Numbered from the stretch's first letter, positions 51,742-60,462 are shown. The stretch: DNA of 64,000 nt from Tunturibacter empetritectus (GCF_040358985.1 NZ_CP132932.1:4464001-4528000); one strand, 5' to 3'. Numbers and translations: made by a program. Notes: generated by a model from the letters alone, not told the origin.

Positions 51742-53097
51742 CTAGTCGCCGTAGTATTCGAGGCCGAGATGGGTGATGAGGTCTTCCCCCATGATGTGAC
51801 GGAGGGTGTTCTTCAGCTTGATGTGCTGAATGAAGAGGTCATGCTCTGGGTAGACGCCGGGGGCGGAGTCCGGATCCTTGAAGTAGAAGCTGAGCCACTC
51901 CTGAATGCCGAGGCCACGCAGTGAAGGTGTGCGGGCGGCCAGATCCATGAAGAGGATCAGATCGAGAGCGAGTGGAGCAGCAAGGATGGAATCGCGGCAG
52001 AGGAAGTCTACCTTGAGCTGCATGGGATAGCCGAGCCAGCCGAAGATGTCAATGTTGTCCCAGCCTTCTTTATTGTCGCCGCGGGGCGGGTAGTAGTTGA
52101 TGCGGACCTTGTGATAGAGATCCTTGTAGAGATCTGGGTGCAGCTCGGGCTGAAAGATGTGCTCGAGAACGCCGAGCTTCGAGACCTCTTTGGTCTTGAA
52201 AGAGTCGGGATCGTCGAGAACTTCGCCGTCGCGGTTGCCAAGAATATTGGTGGAGTACCAGCCTGCGACGCCGAGGTTGCGGACCTTGAATGCGGGAGCG
52301 AGAACGGTTTTGATGAAGGTCTGGCCGGTCTTGAAGTCCTTGCCGCAGATGGGAGCGTTCATCTTCTTCGAAAGCTCCTGCAGTGCGGGGATGTCGACGG
52401 TGAGGTTTGGTGCGCCGTTGGCGAAGGGTATGCCTTCCTTGAGCGCGGCCCAGGCGTACAACATCGAGGGCGAGATACCGGGGTCGTTATCGACGAGGCC
52501 CTTCTCGAAGGCTTCGAGCGTCTGGTGGACTGCTGTCTGCTCGAGGTAGATTTCAGTAGAGCCGCACCAGATCATGACCTGGCGGTCGGTTTTGGTTTTG
52601 AACTCCGCAATGTCGTTGCGAATCTGGTTGGCGAGGTCGCACTTGTTCTTGCCGGTCTTGATCTTCTGGCCGGTGAGGCGCTTGACGTAGTGCTGGTCGA
52701 AGACGGCGGGCATCGGCTCGATGGACTCGAGGAAGGGACGCATCTGTTCGAGCTGGTCGCGGTCGAGTACCTGCGCGGTCTTGGCTGCGTCGTAGAGGTT
52801 GCCGCCGAAGATGTCCCAGCCGGTGAAGACGATGTCGTTGAGGTCTGCGATGGGGACGAAGTTCTTGATGAGCGGGGTGCGTGCATCGGTGCGTTTGCCG
52901 AGACGGATGGTGGCCATCTGCGAGGTGGAACCGATGGGTTTAGCGAAGCCGCGGCGAATAGCTTCTACACCGGCGATAAGTGTGGTGGCGACGGCTCCCA
53001 TGCCGGGAATCATGACGCCTAGTTTTCCAGTGGCAGGCTTGATGGTTGCCGCGTCCTGCGCAGCGGATGCTGGCTTAGCGGCCGGGGGTGTAGACAT
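51742..53097 (-). CDS. ino1: Inositol-3-phosphate synthase
   Basis: About 451 residues from the ATG at 53097; a longer frame to 53205 is not family-like. The enzyme turns glucose 6-phosphate into myo-inositol 3-phosphate with NAD+. LGVMIPGMGAVATTLIAGVE is the NAD-binding loop. NGAPNLTVDIPALQEL, GKDFKTGQTFIKTVLAP and NYYPPRGDNKEGWDNIDIFG match the catalytic region of MIPS. It is probably the first step towards inositol or phosphatidylinositol, or a compatible solute; no other inositol gene is nearby. Confidence 0.93.
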   Translation of the reverse strand: MSTPPAAKPASAAQDAATIKPATGKLGVMIPGMGAVATTLIAGVEAIRRGFAKPIGSTSQMATIRLGKRTDARTPLIKNFVPIADLNDIVFTGWDIFGGNLYDAAKTAQVLDRDQLEQMRPFLESIEPMPAVFDQHYVKRLTGQKIKTGKNKCDLANQIRNDIAEFKTKTDRQVMIWCGSTEIYLEQTAVHQTLEAFEKGLVDNDPGISPSMLYAWAALKEGIPFANGAPNLTVDIPALQELSKKMNAPICGKDFKTGQTFIKTVLAPAFKVRNLGVAGWYSTNILGNRDGEVLDDPDSFKTKEVSKLGVLEHIFQPELHPDLYKDLYHKVRINYYPPRGDNKEGWDNIDIFGWLGYPMQLKVDFLCRDSILAAPLALDLILFMDLAARTPSLRGLGIQEWLSFYFKDPDSAPGVYPEHDLFIQHIKLKNTLRHIMGEDLITHLGLEYYGD

Positions 53098-53273
53098 TCT
53101 TGGCGGTACCCTTCTGTCGTGCGATATTCCGTGTAGTGCGGACTCTCTAGTATCGCTTAGCGGAGAGGAGGGGTGCAAATGGGGAGGCACTGTCCGAACA
53201 TCCACAGGGCGATGTTTGTTCGCAACTATGTTTGCGCAACTCTGACGATAGCCAGAGGCGTGGGATAGGGTTT

Positions 53274-54119
53274 CTACCTCGGAGGCGTATCCAGGTATTT
53301 GATGAGCAGGACTTCGTTGCCGATCTCGCTGTAGATCAGCTCGTCTACGGTGCCGTTTGCGAGGAGGAGGCCGTATCCGCCGGGGCGCATTCCATCCTCT
53401 TCGCGCTTCCGGATATGGGCGGTGGGATCCTGTGGAGGATTTGCGATGGCGGCGTGGGTGAGAGACTCCTGGCGGAATCCTGCGCCGGGGTCGCGTACGT
53501 GAAAGACCAGTGTTCGTGCGGTGCTAATGGCGGTGACCTCGACGACCTGCTCGGGATTGAAGGCGGCGCCATGCTCCATGGCATTGAGCAGGATCTCTCG
53601 CAGCGCCTGCATCAGGTCGAGTTGTGCAGTGTCGGGTAGAAGGTTGGTGAACTCTTTAGCAAAGGTGAGGAGGCGCTCGGCGGTGATGAGGCGGCAACTG
53701 ACACGGACGGAGACCCAGCCAGGACGAGCGGAGAGAACATGGATGTCCTGTTGCCACCGATTGTCGGAGGTTGTATCGGCGGCCAGGTTCGCGATCGCCT
53801 GCACATCAAAGGGGGGCGTAAAGCAGGCGAACACGTGGGCTCGCAAGGCCGCGATTACGTCTTCCGGCGTGCTGTGGTGGGCGAGAGCGATGCACTTTAC
53901 GCCCGGACGGATGTGGCGCATCTCGTCGAGCAGAGCCAGATCTTCTTCGACGGAGCTGTTGGCGCAGGTGATGACAACGCTGAAGGATCGCATCCGCAGG
54001 CGCTGCAGGGCGTCGGCGTGACCAGAGGCATAGTCACTGGGGATACGGGCGAGAGCGAGTGCATCGCCGATACTTTTGGCGACTTGGGTATCACTTCCAA
54101 TGACCAGGACACGGCTCAT
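53274..54119 (-). CDS. Degenerate receiver fused to a HATPase (RsbW-like) domain
   Basis: The 281-residue protein starts with a receiver-like fold (MSRVLVIGSDTQVAKSIGDA to about residue 120). The phospho-acceptor Asp is missing: the strand reads VVITCANSS, and the usual KP motif is TPPF. The C-terminal domain (about 140-275) is a GHKL ATPase with the N-box LREILLNAMEHGA, VRDPGAGF and a GGYGLLLANGTVDEL lid, as in anti-sigma kinases such as RsbW. It could be a phosphorylation-independent sensor controlling a sigma factor or phosphatase. It lies apart from the SpoIIE-type gene. Confidence 0.82.
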   Translation of the reverse strand: MSRVLVIGSDTQVAKSIGDALALARIPSDYASGHADALQRLRMRSFSVVITCANSSVEEDLALLDEMRHIRPGVKCIALAHHSTPEDVIAALRAHVFACFTPPFDVQAIANLAADTTSDNRWQQDIHVLSARPGWVSVRVSCRLITAERLLTFAKEFTNLLPDTAQLDLMQALREILLNAMEHGAAFNPEQVVEVTAISTARTLVFHVRDPGAGFRQESLTHAAIANPPQDPTAHIRKREEDGMRPGGYGLLLANGTVDELIYSEIGNEVLLIKYLDTPPR

Positions 54120-54236
54120 GGTTGGCTCCGAGGAAGGTCACGTTTAACTTTAGATTATCTCGTTCGCAGAGTCGTGGCAGGTTTTCGCGATATTCTTCAT
54201 TCCGTCAAACCGAGGTCTATCACGGACGGCGGGTGC

Positions 54237-54638
54237 TTAGATTTCGGAGAAGAAGACGGACGGGGGAACGTGAAAGCGGCGGCTCAGACGCTGGATATGG
54301 TCGCGCGTAAGCTGGCGGCGCCCGGAGAGAATGAGTGAGACGGTGGTTTCGCTCCCGAGTTCGTTGGCGATGTCGCGCTGGGTGAGACCGTTTTGGTCGA
54401 GCAGAAAGCGTAGCACCTCTGCAGGCTCGGCGTCAGGCACGACGTGATGTTGAGATTCATACTGGTCGATGAGCAGAGTGAGGAGCGCGATCGCTTCGTC
54501 CTCGTAAGCGGTCGGGGCAGACTTCGCGGTGAGCTCGAACAATGCTTTCGAATAGGCGGCAAGTTCCTTGTCGGAGCGTATGAGGTGGGGCGCTCCCAGG
54601 CGAATCATCCTGGCGGGATTGGCTAGCGTTGTACTCAT
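54237..54638 (-). CDS. higA: HigA-type antitoxin
   Basis: The 133-residue protein has a helical N-terminal part and a C-terminal Cro/C1-type helix-turn-helix (LRFLLDQNGLTQRDIANELGSETTVSLILSG). This is the HigA form found with HigB toxins. It starts within the higB stop (ATGA overlap), the usual toxin-first order. Bound to toxin, it is expected to repress the promoter at 55009-55038. Confidence 0.88.
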   Translation of the reverse strand: MSTTLANPARMIRLGAPHLIRSDKELAAYSKALFELTAKSAPTAYEDEAIALLTLLIDQYESQHHVVPDAEPAEVLRFLLDQNGLTQRDIANELGSETTVSLILSGRRQLTRDHIQRLSRRFHVPPSVFFSEI

Positions 54639-54961
54639 CGTTTGACCCCCTTGTCCCAGTTGGCTGTGTTGTCGTACTGCTTGTGCGTAAGAAAAGACCG
54701 GATGTAGATGTGGCCTTCGGTGATGCGTGAGGCCCTCTGCCGCGAATAGTGAATGATGGTAATGAGTCGAAAGCGGTTCTGACGAATATTGAAGATAACG
54801 TATCCCTCGACGGCATCTGCGTCTGGGAAGACCTGCCTGACCTCCACAAAGTTTCTCCGCCGTGCAGCGGTCGCGATCTTGTACCAGGCTCTTATCTCAT
54901 TTGCGGCCTCTGGATACCGGGTTTCGGCTTCGAGCAGATGCTTTCGGGTTACTACATTCAT
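54635..54961 (-). CDS. higB: HigB-type mRNA interferase toxin
   Basis: About 108 residues from the ATG at 54961; an upstream frame to 55009 would enter the promoter. It matches the HigB toxin family: MNVVTRKHLLEAETRYPEAA, AWYKIATAARRRNFVEVRQ, FNIRQNRFRLITIIHYSRQR and the end YIRSFLTHKQYDN with the His/Lys pair of RelE-fold nucleases. It cleaves mRNA on the ribosome and is neutralised by HigA. Overlaps higA by four bases. Confidence 0.88.
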   Translation of the reverse strand: MNVVTRKHLLEAETRYPEAANEIRAWYKIATAARRRNFVEVRQVFPDADAVEGYVIFNIRQNRFRLITIIHYSRQRASRITEGHIYIRSFLTHKQYDNTANWDKGVKR

Positions 54962-54992
54962 AGACGAAAGCCTGTCATGAGAGCCTAACTTA

Positions 54993-55010
54993 CTCTCCAA
55001 TCTCTCCAAT
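54993..55010 (-). repeat. Tandem nonamer CTCTCCAAT x2 in the higBA leader
   Basis: Two adjacent copies of CTCTCCAAT lie between the higBA promoter and the higB start; read in the sense direction they are ATTGGAGAG twice, which may act as overlapping purine-rich ribosome or regulator binding sites. Confidence 0.45.
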
Positions 55011-55038
55011 CTTACTTTGCATAATGCAAAGTAGTCAA
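55009..55038 (-). promoter_or_regulatory. higBA promoter with operator in the spacer
   Basis: On the minus strand TTGACT (55033-55038) and TAAGAT (55009-55014) are spaced by 18 bases. Between them is a perfect inverted repeat at 55013-55033: TACTTTGCAT, one base, ATGCAAAGTA. This is the expected position for HigA autorepression. Confidence 0.78.
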
Positions 55039-55072
55039 CCGACGCCGTGCCATGCGGTAGAGGCGGTTGCGG

Positions 55073-55699
55073 CTAGGCAGCTTCGGTGCGGATGCGGTTC
55101 TTCCAGTGGGAGGTAATGAACCAGACTGCGCCGATCACCAGGACTATTTCTACGCCGAGGTGGAAGCGGTGGAAGATGGCTTTGAACTGGGGGTTGGTGT
55201 TCCAGCTTGCGCCTAGTTTCATGCCTACCCAGGCGAGGGCGTAGCACCAGGGCCACGAGCCGATGAAGGTGTAGAGATGGAAGCGAAGCTGGTTCATCTT
55301 TGCGACGCCCGCGGGGAAGGCAATGAAAGTGCGGACAATGGGGAGCATGCGGCCGATGAGGACGGTGATGGAGCCGTATTTGGAGAAGAAGTGATCGACC
55401 AGGTCGAGATCGCGACGGCTTAGAAGCATCATGCTGCCGTAGCGCTCCACCATGGGACGACCGCCCTTTGCGCCGACCCAGTAGGCGGGAATGGAGCCGA
55501 GGTTCGAGGCCAGCGATGCCACCGTGGCCAGGATGATGAGCTGGAGCTGCGTGTGGGCGAGAGCGTAGCCGGCAAGCGGCATAATGACTTCAGACGGGAT
55601 GGGGATGCAGGCGGACTGAATCGCCATCAGGAGGATAACGCTGGCGTAACCGCCCGCGGCTATGGCGCCGATGAGGAGTGCAATGATTTTTTCTGACAT
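55073..55699 (-). CDS. DedA family membrane protein
   Basis: The 208-residue protein has about five hydrophobic helices. The family signatures are SACIPIPSEVIMPLAGYA, SLASNLGSIPAYWVGAKGG with the following Arg/Asp-rich loop, and FFSKYGSITVLIGRMLPIVRTFIAFPAGVA. DedA proteins move lipid carriers such as undecaprenyl phosphate across the inner membrane or keep the proton gradient. The gene is separate from higBA. Confidence 0.92.
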   Translation of the reverse strand: MSEKIIALLIGAIAAGGYASVILLMAIQSACIPIPSEVIMPLAGYALAHTQLQLIILATVASLASNLGSIPAYWVGAKGGRPMVERYGSMMLLSRRDLDLVDHFFSKYGSITVLIGRMLPIVRTFIAFPAGVAKMNQLRFHLYTFIGSWPWCYALAWVGMKLGASWNTNPQFKAIFHRFHLGVEIVLVIGAVWFITSHWKNRIRTEAA

Positions 55700-55769
55700 G
55701 CAGGTGCAGTATACGGGGTGAGGGTTTGGTGAGGATGAGCTAGCATGGAAGAGTCAGGAGATCTGCACC

Positions 55770-56603
55770 ATGTCGAATACTGTTACCGAAGCGGGAACCT
55801 CTGTTGCTACCGAGACTAATCCTAGTGCGCCGACTCAGGCGGGACGGCCAGCGAGTGGCTATGGGACGGGTTCTCAGCCGCAGGCGGCTCCGCATGACCC
55901 TTCGAAGCCGGCGGTGAAGCGGCAGATTGTTTGCTTCAGCTTCTACAAGGTGATGCCGGAGTGGCGGCGATTGCCGGCGCAGGAGAAGGCGGCGCATAAG
56001 GCTGCGTTTGCCGAGGTGCTGGCGAAGTGGAATAAGCCGGGGGAGTTTGTGTCGCTGACGTACTCGACGATTGGGACACGCGGCGATGTGGATATGTGCG
56101 TGTGGTCCATTGGGTATGGGGTGGATGAGCTGAACCAGATGCGAAGCGAGTTGATGCGGACGCCGCTGGGGGGATATCTGAACTCGCCGCATAACTTTCT
56201 GGCGATGACGAAGCGTTCGCAGTATCAGATTGACCGGCCGGATGAGAGCGAGGGCGAAGGGCGTGGAGCGATTCGGCCGGGTGGGCAGAAGTACATCTTT
56301 ATCTACCCGTTCTGGAAGACGCGGCCCTGGTATCTGCTGTCAGCTGCGGAGCGGAAGCGGTTGATGGATGAGCATATCCGGATTGGGCTGATGTATCCGC
56401 GGGTGAAACTGAATACGACCTACTCGTTCGGGATCGACGACCAGGAGTTTGTGGTGGCGTTTGAGACCAACTTTCCGGAGGACTTTCTGGATCTGGTGCA
56501 GCAGCTTCGGGAGACCGAGATCAGTCTTTATACGCTGGCTGATACTCCGATCTTCAGCTGTGTGCGGGTGCCTGCGTCAGAGATGCTGGATCGTCTGGGT
56601 TAG
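55770..56603 (+). CDS. hemQ: Coproheme decarboxylase HemQ (chlorite-dismutase family)
   Basis: The 277-residue protein has a disordered N-terminal 50 residues, then the Cld-family dimeric ferredoxin-like fold: VKRQIVCFSFYKVMPEWRRL, MCVWSIGYGVDELNQMRSEL, IFIYPFWKTRPWYLL and SFGIDDQEFVVAFET. The YPFWKTRPWY stretch is a HemQ hallmark. It oxidatively removes two propionates from iron-coproporphyrin to give heme b, the last step of the coproporphyrin route. AGGAG precedes the ATG. nth follows six bases downstream. hemC and hemD are nearby on the other strand. Confidence 0.9.
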   Translation: MSNTVTEAGTSVATETNPSAPTQAGRPASGYGTGSQPQAAPHDPSKPAVKRQIVCFSFYKVMPEWRRLPAQEKAAHKAAFAEVLAKWNKPGEFVSLTYSTIGTRGDVDMCVWSIGYGVDELNQMRSELMRTPLGGYLNSPHNFLAMTKRSQYQIDRPDESEGEGRGAIRPGGQKYIFIYPFWKTRPWYLLSAAERKRLMDEHIRIGLMYPRVKLNTTYSFGIDDQEFVVAFETNFPEDFLDLVQQLRETEISLYTLADTPIFSCVRVPASEMLDRLG

Positions 56604-56608
56604 AGCGC

Positions 56609-57379
56609 ATGACGAAGACGACTGTGGCTCGGACTGCTGCTAAGAGTAAGGCCGTGGTTGGAGCGAAGGCTCGCGCGATTGCGAAGACTGAGCCGGTTTC
56701 GGCTAAGAAGAAAGCTGGAAAGACGGTGAATCCGACTTCGCCCGAGCGGGTAGCGGCGATTCTTGATGCTCTGCGGAAGGCCTATCCCGGAGTGGTGTGT
56801 GCGCTGAATCATAAGAGTGCGTGGGAGCTGACGGCGGCTACGATTCTGTCGGCGCAGTGTACGGATGTTCGCGTGAATCTGGTGACTCCGGCGCTGTTCA
56901 AGGCGTTTCCTACCCCGAAGGCGATGGCCGCTGCTTCCCTGCCGGAACTTGAGGAGTTGATTCGGACGACTGGTTTTTTTCGCAATAAGGCGAAGTCGAT
57001 TCAGGGTGCGGCAAGGGTGGTAGTAGAGAAGTTTGGGGGGAAGGTGCCTCAGACGATGGAACAGATTCTTACGCTGCCGGGGGTGGCTCGGAAGACTGGG
57101 AACGTGGTGTTGGGGTCGTGGTTCAACATTGCGGTAGGAGTGGTTGTAGATACGCATGTTATGCGCCTGTCGCGGCGGCTGGAGTTGACCGGAGAGACTG
57201 CGCCGGAGAAGGTGGAGCGGGATCTGATGAAGATACTTCCGCAGGACCGGTGGATCGCGTTTTCCCATGAACTCATTCATCATGGGCGGCAGATTTGCGT
57301 GGCTCGAAAGCCAAGGTGCGCGGACTGTACGCTGGAGAGGCTTTGCAACTCAGCGGACAAAACGTGGAGCTCACATTAG
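56609..57379 (+). CDS. nth: Endonuclease III
   Basis: The 256-residue DNA glycosylase/AP lyase has an extra Lys/Ala-rich tail of about 40 residues at the N terminus (TKTTVARTAAKSKAVVGAKA), then the family fold: SAQCTDVRVNLVTPALF, the helix-hairpin-helix TLPGVARKTGNVVLG with the catalytic Lys, the catalytic Asp in VVDTHVMRLSRRL and the iron-sulfur motif C-x6-C-x2-C-x5-C (CVARKPRCADCTLERLC). It removes oxidised pyrimidines. It is six bases after hemQ, so the two are co-transcribed. Confidence 0.96.
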   Translation: MTKTTVARTAAKSKAVVGAKARAIAKTEPVSAKKKAGKTVNPTSPERVAAILDALRKAYPGVVCALNHKSAWELTAATILSAQCTDVRVNLVTPALFKAFPTPKAMAAASLPELEELIRTTGFFRNKAKSIQGAARVVVEKFGGKVPQTMEQILTLPGVARKTGNVVLGSWFNIAVGVVVDTHVMRLSRRLELTGETAPEKVERDLMKILPQDRWIAFSHELIHHGRQICVARKPRCADCTLERLCNSADKTWSSH

Positions 57380-57585
57380 TACCCTCCCTCCCTTCTCGAT
57401 ATAACGCAAAAAATCTGAAAATAAATCCCAAAAACCTGGCGTACTTTTCGCCGCCTAAAACATGGCTGTCAACTCACCATGTTTCACCACCCAACCACCA
57501 CAAACTCACCAGCGAAATACCACGCCAAACACCACATATTTCTCAAAAAACCCTTTTAAAACCACAAATCGCCTCACTTGATTTT
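57380..57585. repeat. A/C-rich strand-biased tract with CCAC periodicity
   Basis: This gap between the convergent nth and hemD genes is much richer in A and C on the plus strand than its surroundings. From 57470 to 57540 CCAC or CCA occurs every 9 to 12 bases (CACCATGTTTCACCACCC, AACCACCACAAACTCACC, ATACCACGCC, CACCACATAT). I recall similar GTGGTG-rich tracts in other Terriglobia. No gene is seen. Confidence 0.4.
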
Positions 57586-58356
57586 TTACCGATGAGTGAA
57601 GTGAGTGGCCAGGGATTGGACAAGGGCCGGGATGGTGGGTTCGGCAGCTTCGATCGAGGGTTCGTGGCCAAGGTCGCGAAGCTCCTGGCTGGTGACGGGA
57701 CCGATGGAGGCGAGGGTGATCTTAGGCGGGAGGGTGAGATTGGCAACTTCTAACAAACCCATAAGGTGACGGGCAGTGGAGGCGCTGGTGAAGGTGATGG
57801 CGTCGGGATAGTTCTCCGGTGCGCTAAAGAGATGTTGAAGCGCGGGGATGGAGTCGGGTGGTGTCTGGTTGCGGTAAGCTTCGGCGATGGTGACGGTGGC
57901 TCCGGCGGCGGTGAGGGTTGCGGGGAGCGTGTCGCGGGCTTCAGCGGCGCGGGGGAGCAGGAAGGATCTGCCGGGGGCTTCGGGCAAAAGAGCTTCGGCC
58001 AGCGATTCGGCGATGTATTGCGGAGGGACGAGATCGACAGTGAGGCCGATGGCGTTGGCGGCGCGAAGGGTGGCGGGGCCGATGACGGCGATGTGTTTGG
58101 CAAGTTGGGTGAGGTGGAGGAACTGCGCTCGGCGATGGAAGGCTTCAACGGCGTTGGCGCTGGTGAAGAGGAGCCAATCGTAGGTGCGGAGGCAGGTGAG
58201 GGCTGCGTCGAGTGCGGCGAAGGAGGCCGGCGGGACGATCTCGATGGTAGGGATCAGGATGGTGATCGCGCCAAAGGCTTCGAGTTTTGTTGCAAGCTCG
58301 GAGGCCTGATGGCGGGTTCGCGTGATGAGGATGCGTTTGTTAGTTAGGGTTGGCAT
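57586..58356 (-). CDS. hemD: Uroporphyrinogen-III synthase
   Basis: About 256 residues from the ATG at 58356. HemD sequences vary widely, but the fold is recognisable: KRILITRTRHQASELATKLEA, WLLFTSANAVEAFHRRAQ, AVIGPATLRAANAIG, SFLLPRAAEARDTLPATL and the second-domain ITFTSASTARHLMGL with ASIGPVTSQELRDLGH. It closes hydroxymethylbilane to uroporphyrinogen III. It is on the same strand as hemC but 2.9 kb away, with three genes between. Confidence 0.9.
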   Translation of the reverse strand: MPTLTNKRILITRTRHQASELATKLEAFGAITILIPTIEIVPPASFAALDAALTCLRTYDWLLFTSANAVEAFHRRAQFLHLTQLAKHIAVIGPATLRAANAIGLTVDLVPPQYIAESLAEALLPEAPGRSFLLPRAAEARDTLPATLTAAGATVTIAEAYRNQTPPDSIPALQHLFSAPENYPDAITFTSASTARHLMGLLEVANLTLPPKITLASIGPVTSQELRDLGHEPSIEAAEPTIPALVQSLATHFTHR

Positions 58357-58446
58357 CCTTTGGATATTGTATGTCTCTCGCTGATAGCGCATCTTATGCA
58401 GCGGGTCGAGAGAAGCAAAGTTGTAACCTTCCCGGCTTCCAAACGA

Positions 58447-58473
58447 AAAGCCGAACCTGGTAGGTCCGGCTTT
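58447..58473 (-). terminator. Intrinsic terminator of the SnoaL-like gene
   Basis: AAAGCCG, A, ACCT, GGT, AGGT, C, CGGCTTT is a hairpin with one mismatch. Read on the minus strand it is followed by TTTTCGTTT, 30 bases past the stop of the gene at 58503. It separates that gene from hemD. Confidence 0.7.
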
Positions 58474-58502
58474 AGTGAAGACATATAACTGGGAAGAGGC
58501 GA

Positions 58503-58961
58503 CTAAGCCGTTTTACCGGTTAGCACGGGTGGAGCAGCTAAGGATTTGGCTGGTTTGATGACTCCGATTTGTTGCATGATTCCGAGTTGGTCGGAGCTCC
58601 CCCAGCGTTCGGTGATCTTTCCGTCTTTGAACTTTGAGATCTGCATGCCGCGGGCTTTAACCTTTTTGCCGGAGGGCGGGATGCCGAGGAAGTTGCCGTC
58701 GTGCGTGCCTGTGATGGTATAAGCGAAGCCTACATTGTCCTCGTCTGCGACGAGATGCTCGACAGCGATGGACAGGTCCGGAAAGGCAGCGCGAAGTTCT
58801 GTGAAAAACATGATGAAACCTTCCACCCCTTTACCTTGATCGGGTGCGGGATCGTGGTCTTTTACATCGGACGCCATGACGTCGTGGAGTCTCTCGAGTT
58901 TGCCGCTGTTGATAGCTTCGCCCATTTTTTTCTGTGCTTCGATGTTCGATTCCTTGCTCAT
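58503..58961 (-). CDS. SnoaL-like polyketide-cyclase/ester-cyclase family protein
   Basis: The 152-residue protein is an NTF2-fold member of the SnoaL/ester cyclase type: NSGKLERLHDVMASDVKDHDPAP, GFIMFFTELRAAFPDLSIAVEHLVADEDNV, FLGIPPSGKKVKARGMQISKF and WGSSDQLGIMQQIG are typical. No secretion signal. Such stand-alone proteins often have unknown substrates. The formaldehyde/alcohol dehydrogenase gene lies upstream on the same strand. Confidence 0.88.
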   Translation of the reverse strand: MSKESNIEAQKKMGEAINSGKLERLHDVMASDVKDHDPAPDQGKGVEGFIMFFTELRAAFPDLSIAVEHLVADEDNVGFAYTITGTHDGNFLGIPPSGKKVKARGMQISKFKDGKITERWGSSDQLGIMQQIGVIKPAKSLAAPPVLTGKTA

Positions 58962-59025
58962 GAGTTCCCTTCCTGGTGAAGTCGGGCCCGTTGATGAGGC
59001 TCGGCGGTTGAGAGTTAGGTGAAGA

Positions 59026-60183
59026 TCATGCGGCGTGGGGGTGGAGGATTACTTTAGTCCAGCCATCATCGCGGTTGTCGAAGTGCTTGTAGGCTTCGGG
59101 AGCCTGGGATAAAGGAAGCTCGTGGGAGATGATGATGGATGGATTGGCCTTGCCGTGGTGGATGAGGTCCATCAAGCGGCGGTTGTAGGCCTTAACGTTG
59201 CATTGACCGGTACCCATCTTCTGTCCCTTGAACCAGAATTTACCGAAGTCAAAGGCAATTTGGCCCTTCTTTTCGAGGGGGTCGTCGGCTTTGGGATCGT
59301 GCGGGATAAAGACGCCGACTACACCGAGCGTTCCAGTGGCTTTGACGGCGTCCACAAGGGCGTTCATGACCATATTGGGCACCTCCTTGCCTTTGGAGTT
59401 GTGGCACTGGTAGCCGATGCACTCTGCGCCACAGTCTGCGCCTAATCCGTTGGTCAATTCGCGAATCTGTTCGCTGACGTTGTCGTTGGACGAGTCGATG
59501 GGAGTGGCTCCAAGTTTTTTAGCGAGGGTGAGGCGGTCGGCTTTGTGGTCGACAACGAAGATCTGACTGGCGCCTTGGATCTTGGCCGAGAGTGCAGCCA
59601 TGAGACCGACGGGGCCGGCTCCATAGATGAGGATGGATTCGCCGGGTTTGAGGTCGGCGAGACGAGTGGAGTGCCAGCCGGTGGGAAAGATGTCAGAGAG
59701 CATGACGTAGTCTTTCTCTTTGGCGGTGGCGTCTTCGGGGAGTTTGAGGCAGTTGAAGTCGGCGTAGGGGACGCGGAGGTACTCGGCCTGCCCGCCGGAG
59801 TAGGGGCCCATGCCGGCGAATCCGTAGGCTGCTCCGGCCATGCCTGGCATGACTGATGGGTCGGAGCAGGTGAGACAGTAGCCGGTGAGGCCGCGCTCGC
59901 AGTTAGCGCAGAATCCACAGCCAATGTTGAAAGGGAGGACAACCTTCATTCCCTTCTTCACAGAGTCGACGGCTTTCCCAACCTCGACCACTTCTCCGAG
60001 ATTTTCGTGGCCGAGGATTTTGCCTTTTTCTACGTCGGTACGGCCTTCATACATATGAAGGTCAGAGCCGCAGATGTTGGTAGTAGTGAGCTTGATGATG
60101 ACATCGGTCTGCTTTTCGATTTTGGCGTCGGGGACAGAGTCAATACTAACTTTCTTCGGGCCGTGGTAGACGAGTGCTTTCAT
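59026..60183 (-). CDS. Zinc-dependent alcohol dehydrogenase, glutathione-independent formaldehyde dehydrogenase type
   Basis: About 385 residues from the ATG at 60183, which has AAGGAA seven bases upstream. It is a medium-chain zinc dehydrogenase: catalytic zinc ligands in NICGSDLHMYEG and LGHENLGEV, a structural zinc motif C-x2-C-x2-C-x7-C (CGFCANCERGLTGYC), and the NAD-binding GAGPVGLMAA. GFAGMGPYSGGQAEYLRVP and DIFPTGWHSTRLA are characteristic of the Pseudomonas-type formaldehyde dehydrogenase/dismutase group. It oxidises formaldehyde or small alcohols. The gene order SnoaL, dehydrogenase suggests one unit. Confidence 0.9.
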   Translation of the reverse strand: MKALVYHGPKKVSIDSVPDAKIEKQTDVIIKLTTTNICGSDLHMYEGRTDVEKGKILGHENLGEVVEVGKAVDSVKKGMKVVLPFNIGCGFCANCERGLTGYCLTCSDPSVMPGMAGAAYGFAGMGPYSGGQAEYLRVPYADFNCLKLPEDATAKEKDYVMLSDIFPTGWHSTRLADLKPGESILIYGAGPVGLMAALSAKIQGASQIFVVDHKADRLTLAKKLGATPIDSSNDNVSEQIRELTNGLGADCGAECIGYQCHNSKGKEVPNMVMNALVDAVKATGTLGVVGVFIPHDPKADDPLEKKGQIAFDFGKFWFKGQKMGTGQCNVKAYNRRLMDLIHHGKANPSIIISHELPLSQAPEAYKHFDNRDDGWTKVILHPHAA

Positions 60184-60462
60184 GTGACGTTCCTTTTCTG
60201 GTGAGGCTTGGCTGCTTTGTGGCGCAGCCGGGTTAGGCAATGGTGCTCGCCTGTTTGGTTCGGTTCTGGATTTATTGCCGTCGCTGCTCTGGGCGGTGCT
60301 GTTATTAGCAGACGCTGCATAGGAAAGGTTCGAAACACTCTCGGCGTACGGAGAGAAATGTGGCCGGCGACGACGCGATCGGTCGCCGGCTATGCAAGAA
60401 GTAGATGCGAAGGAGCCGGGTGAGGTTTGCCGGCTTGCGTGGGATGGTGTGATTGGTCTTAT

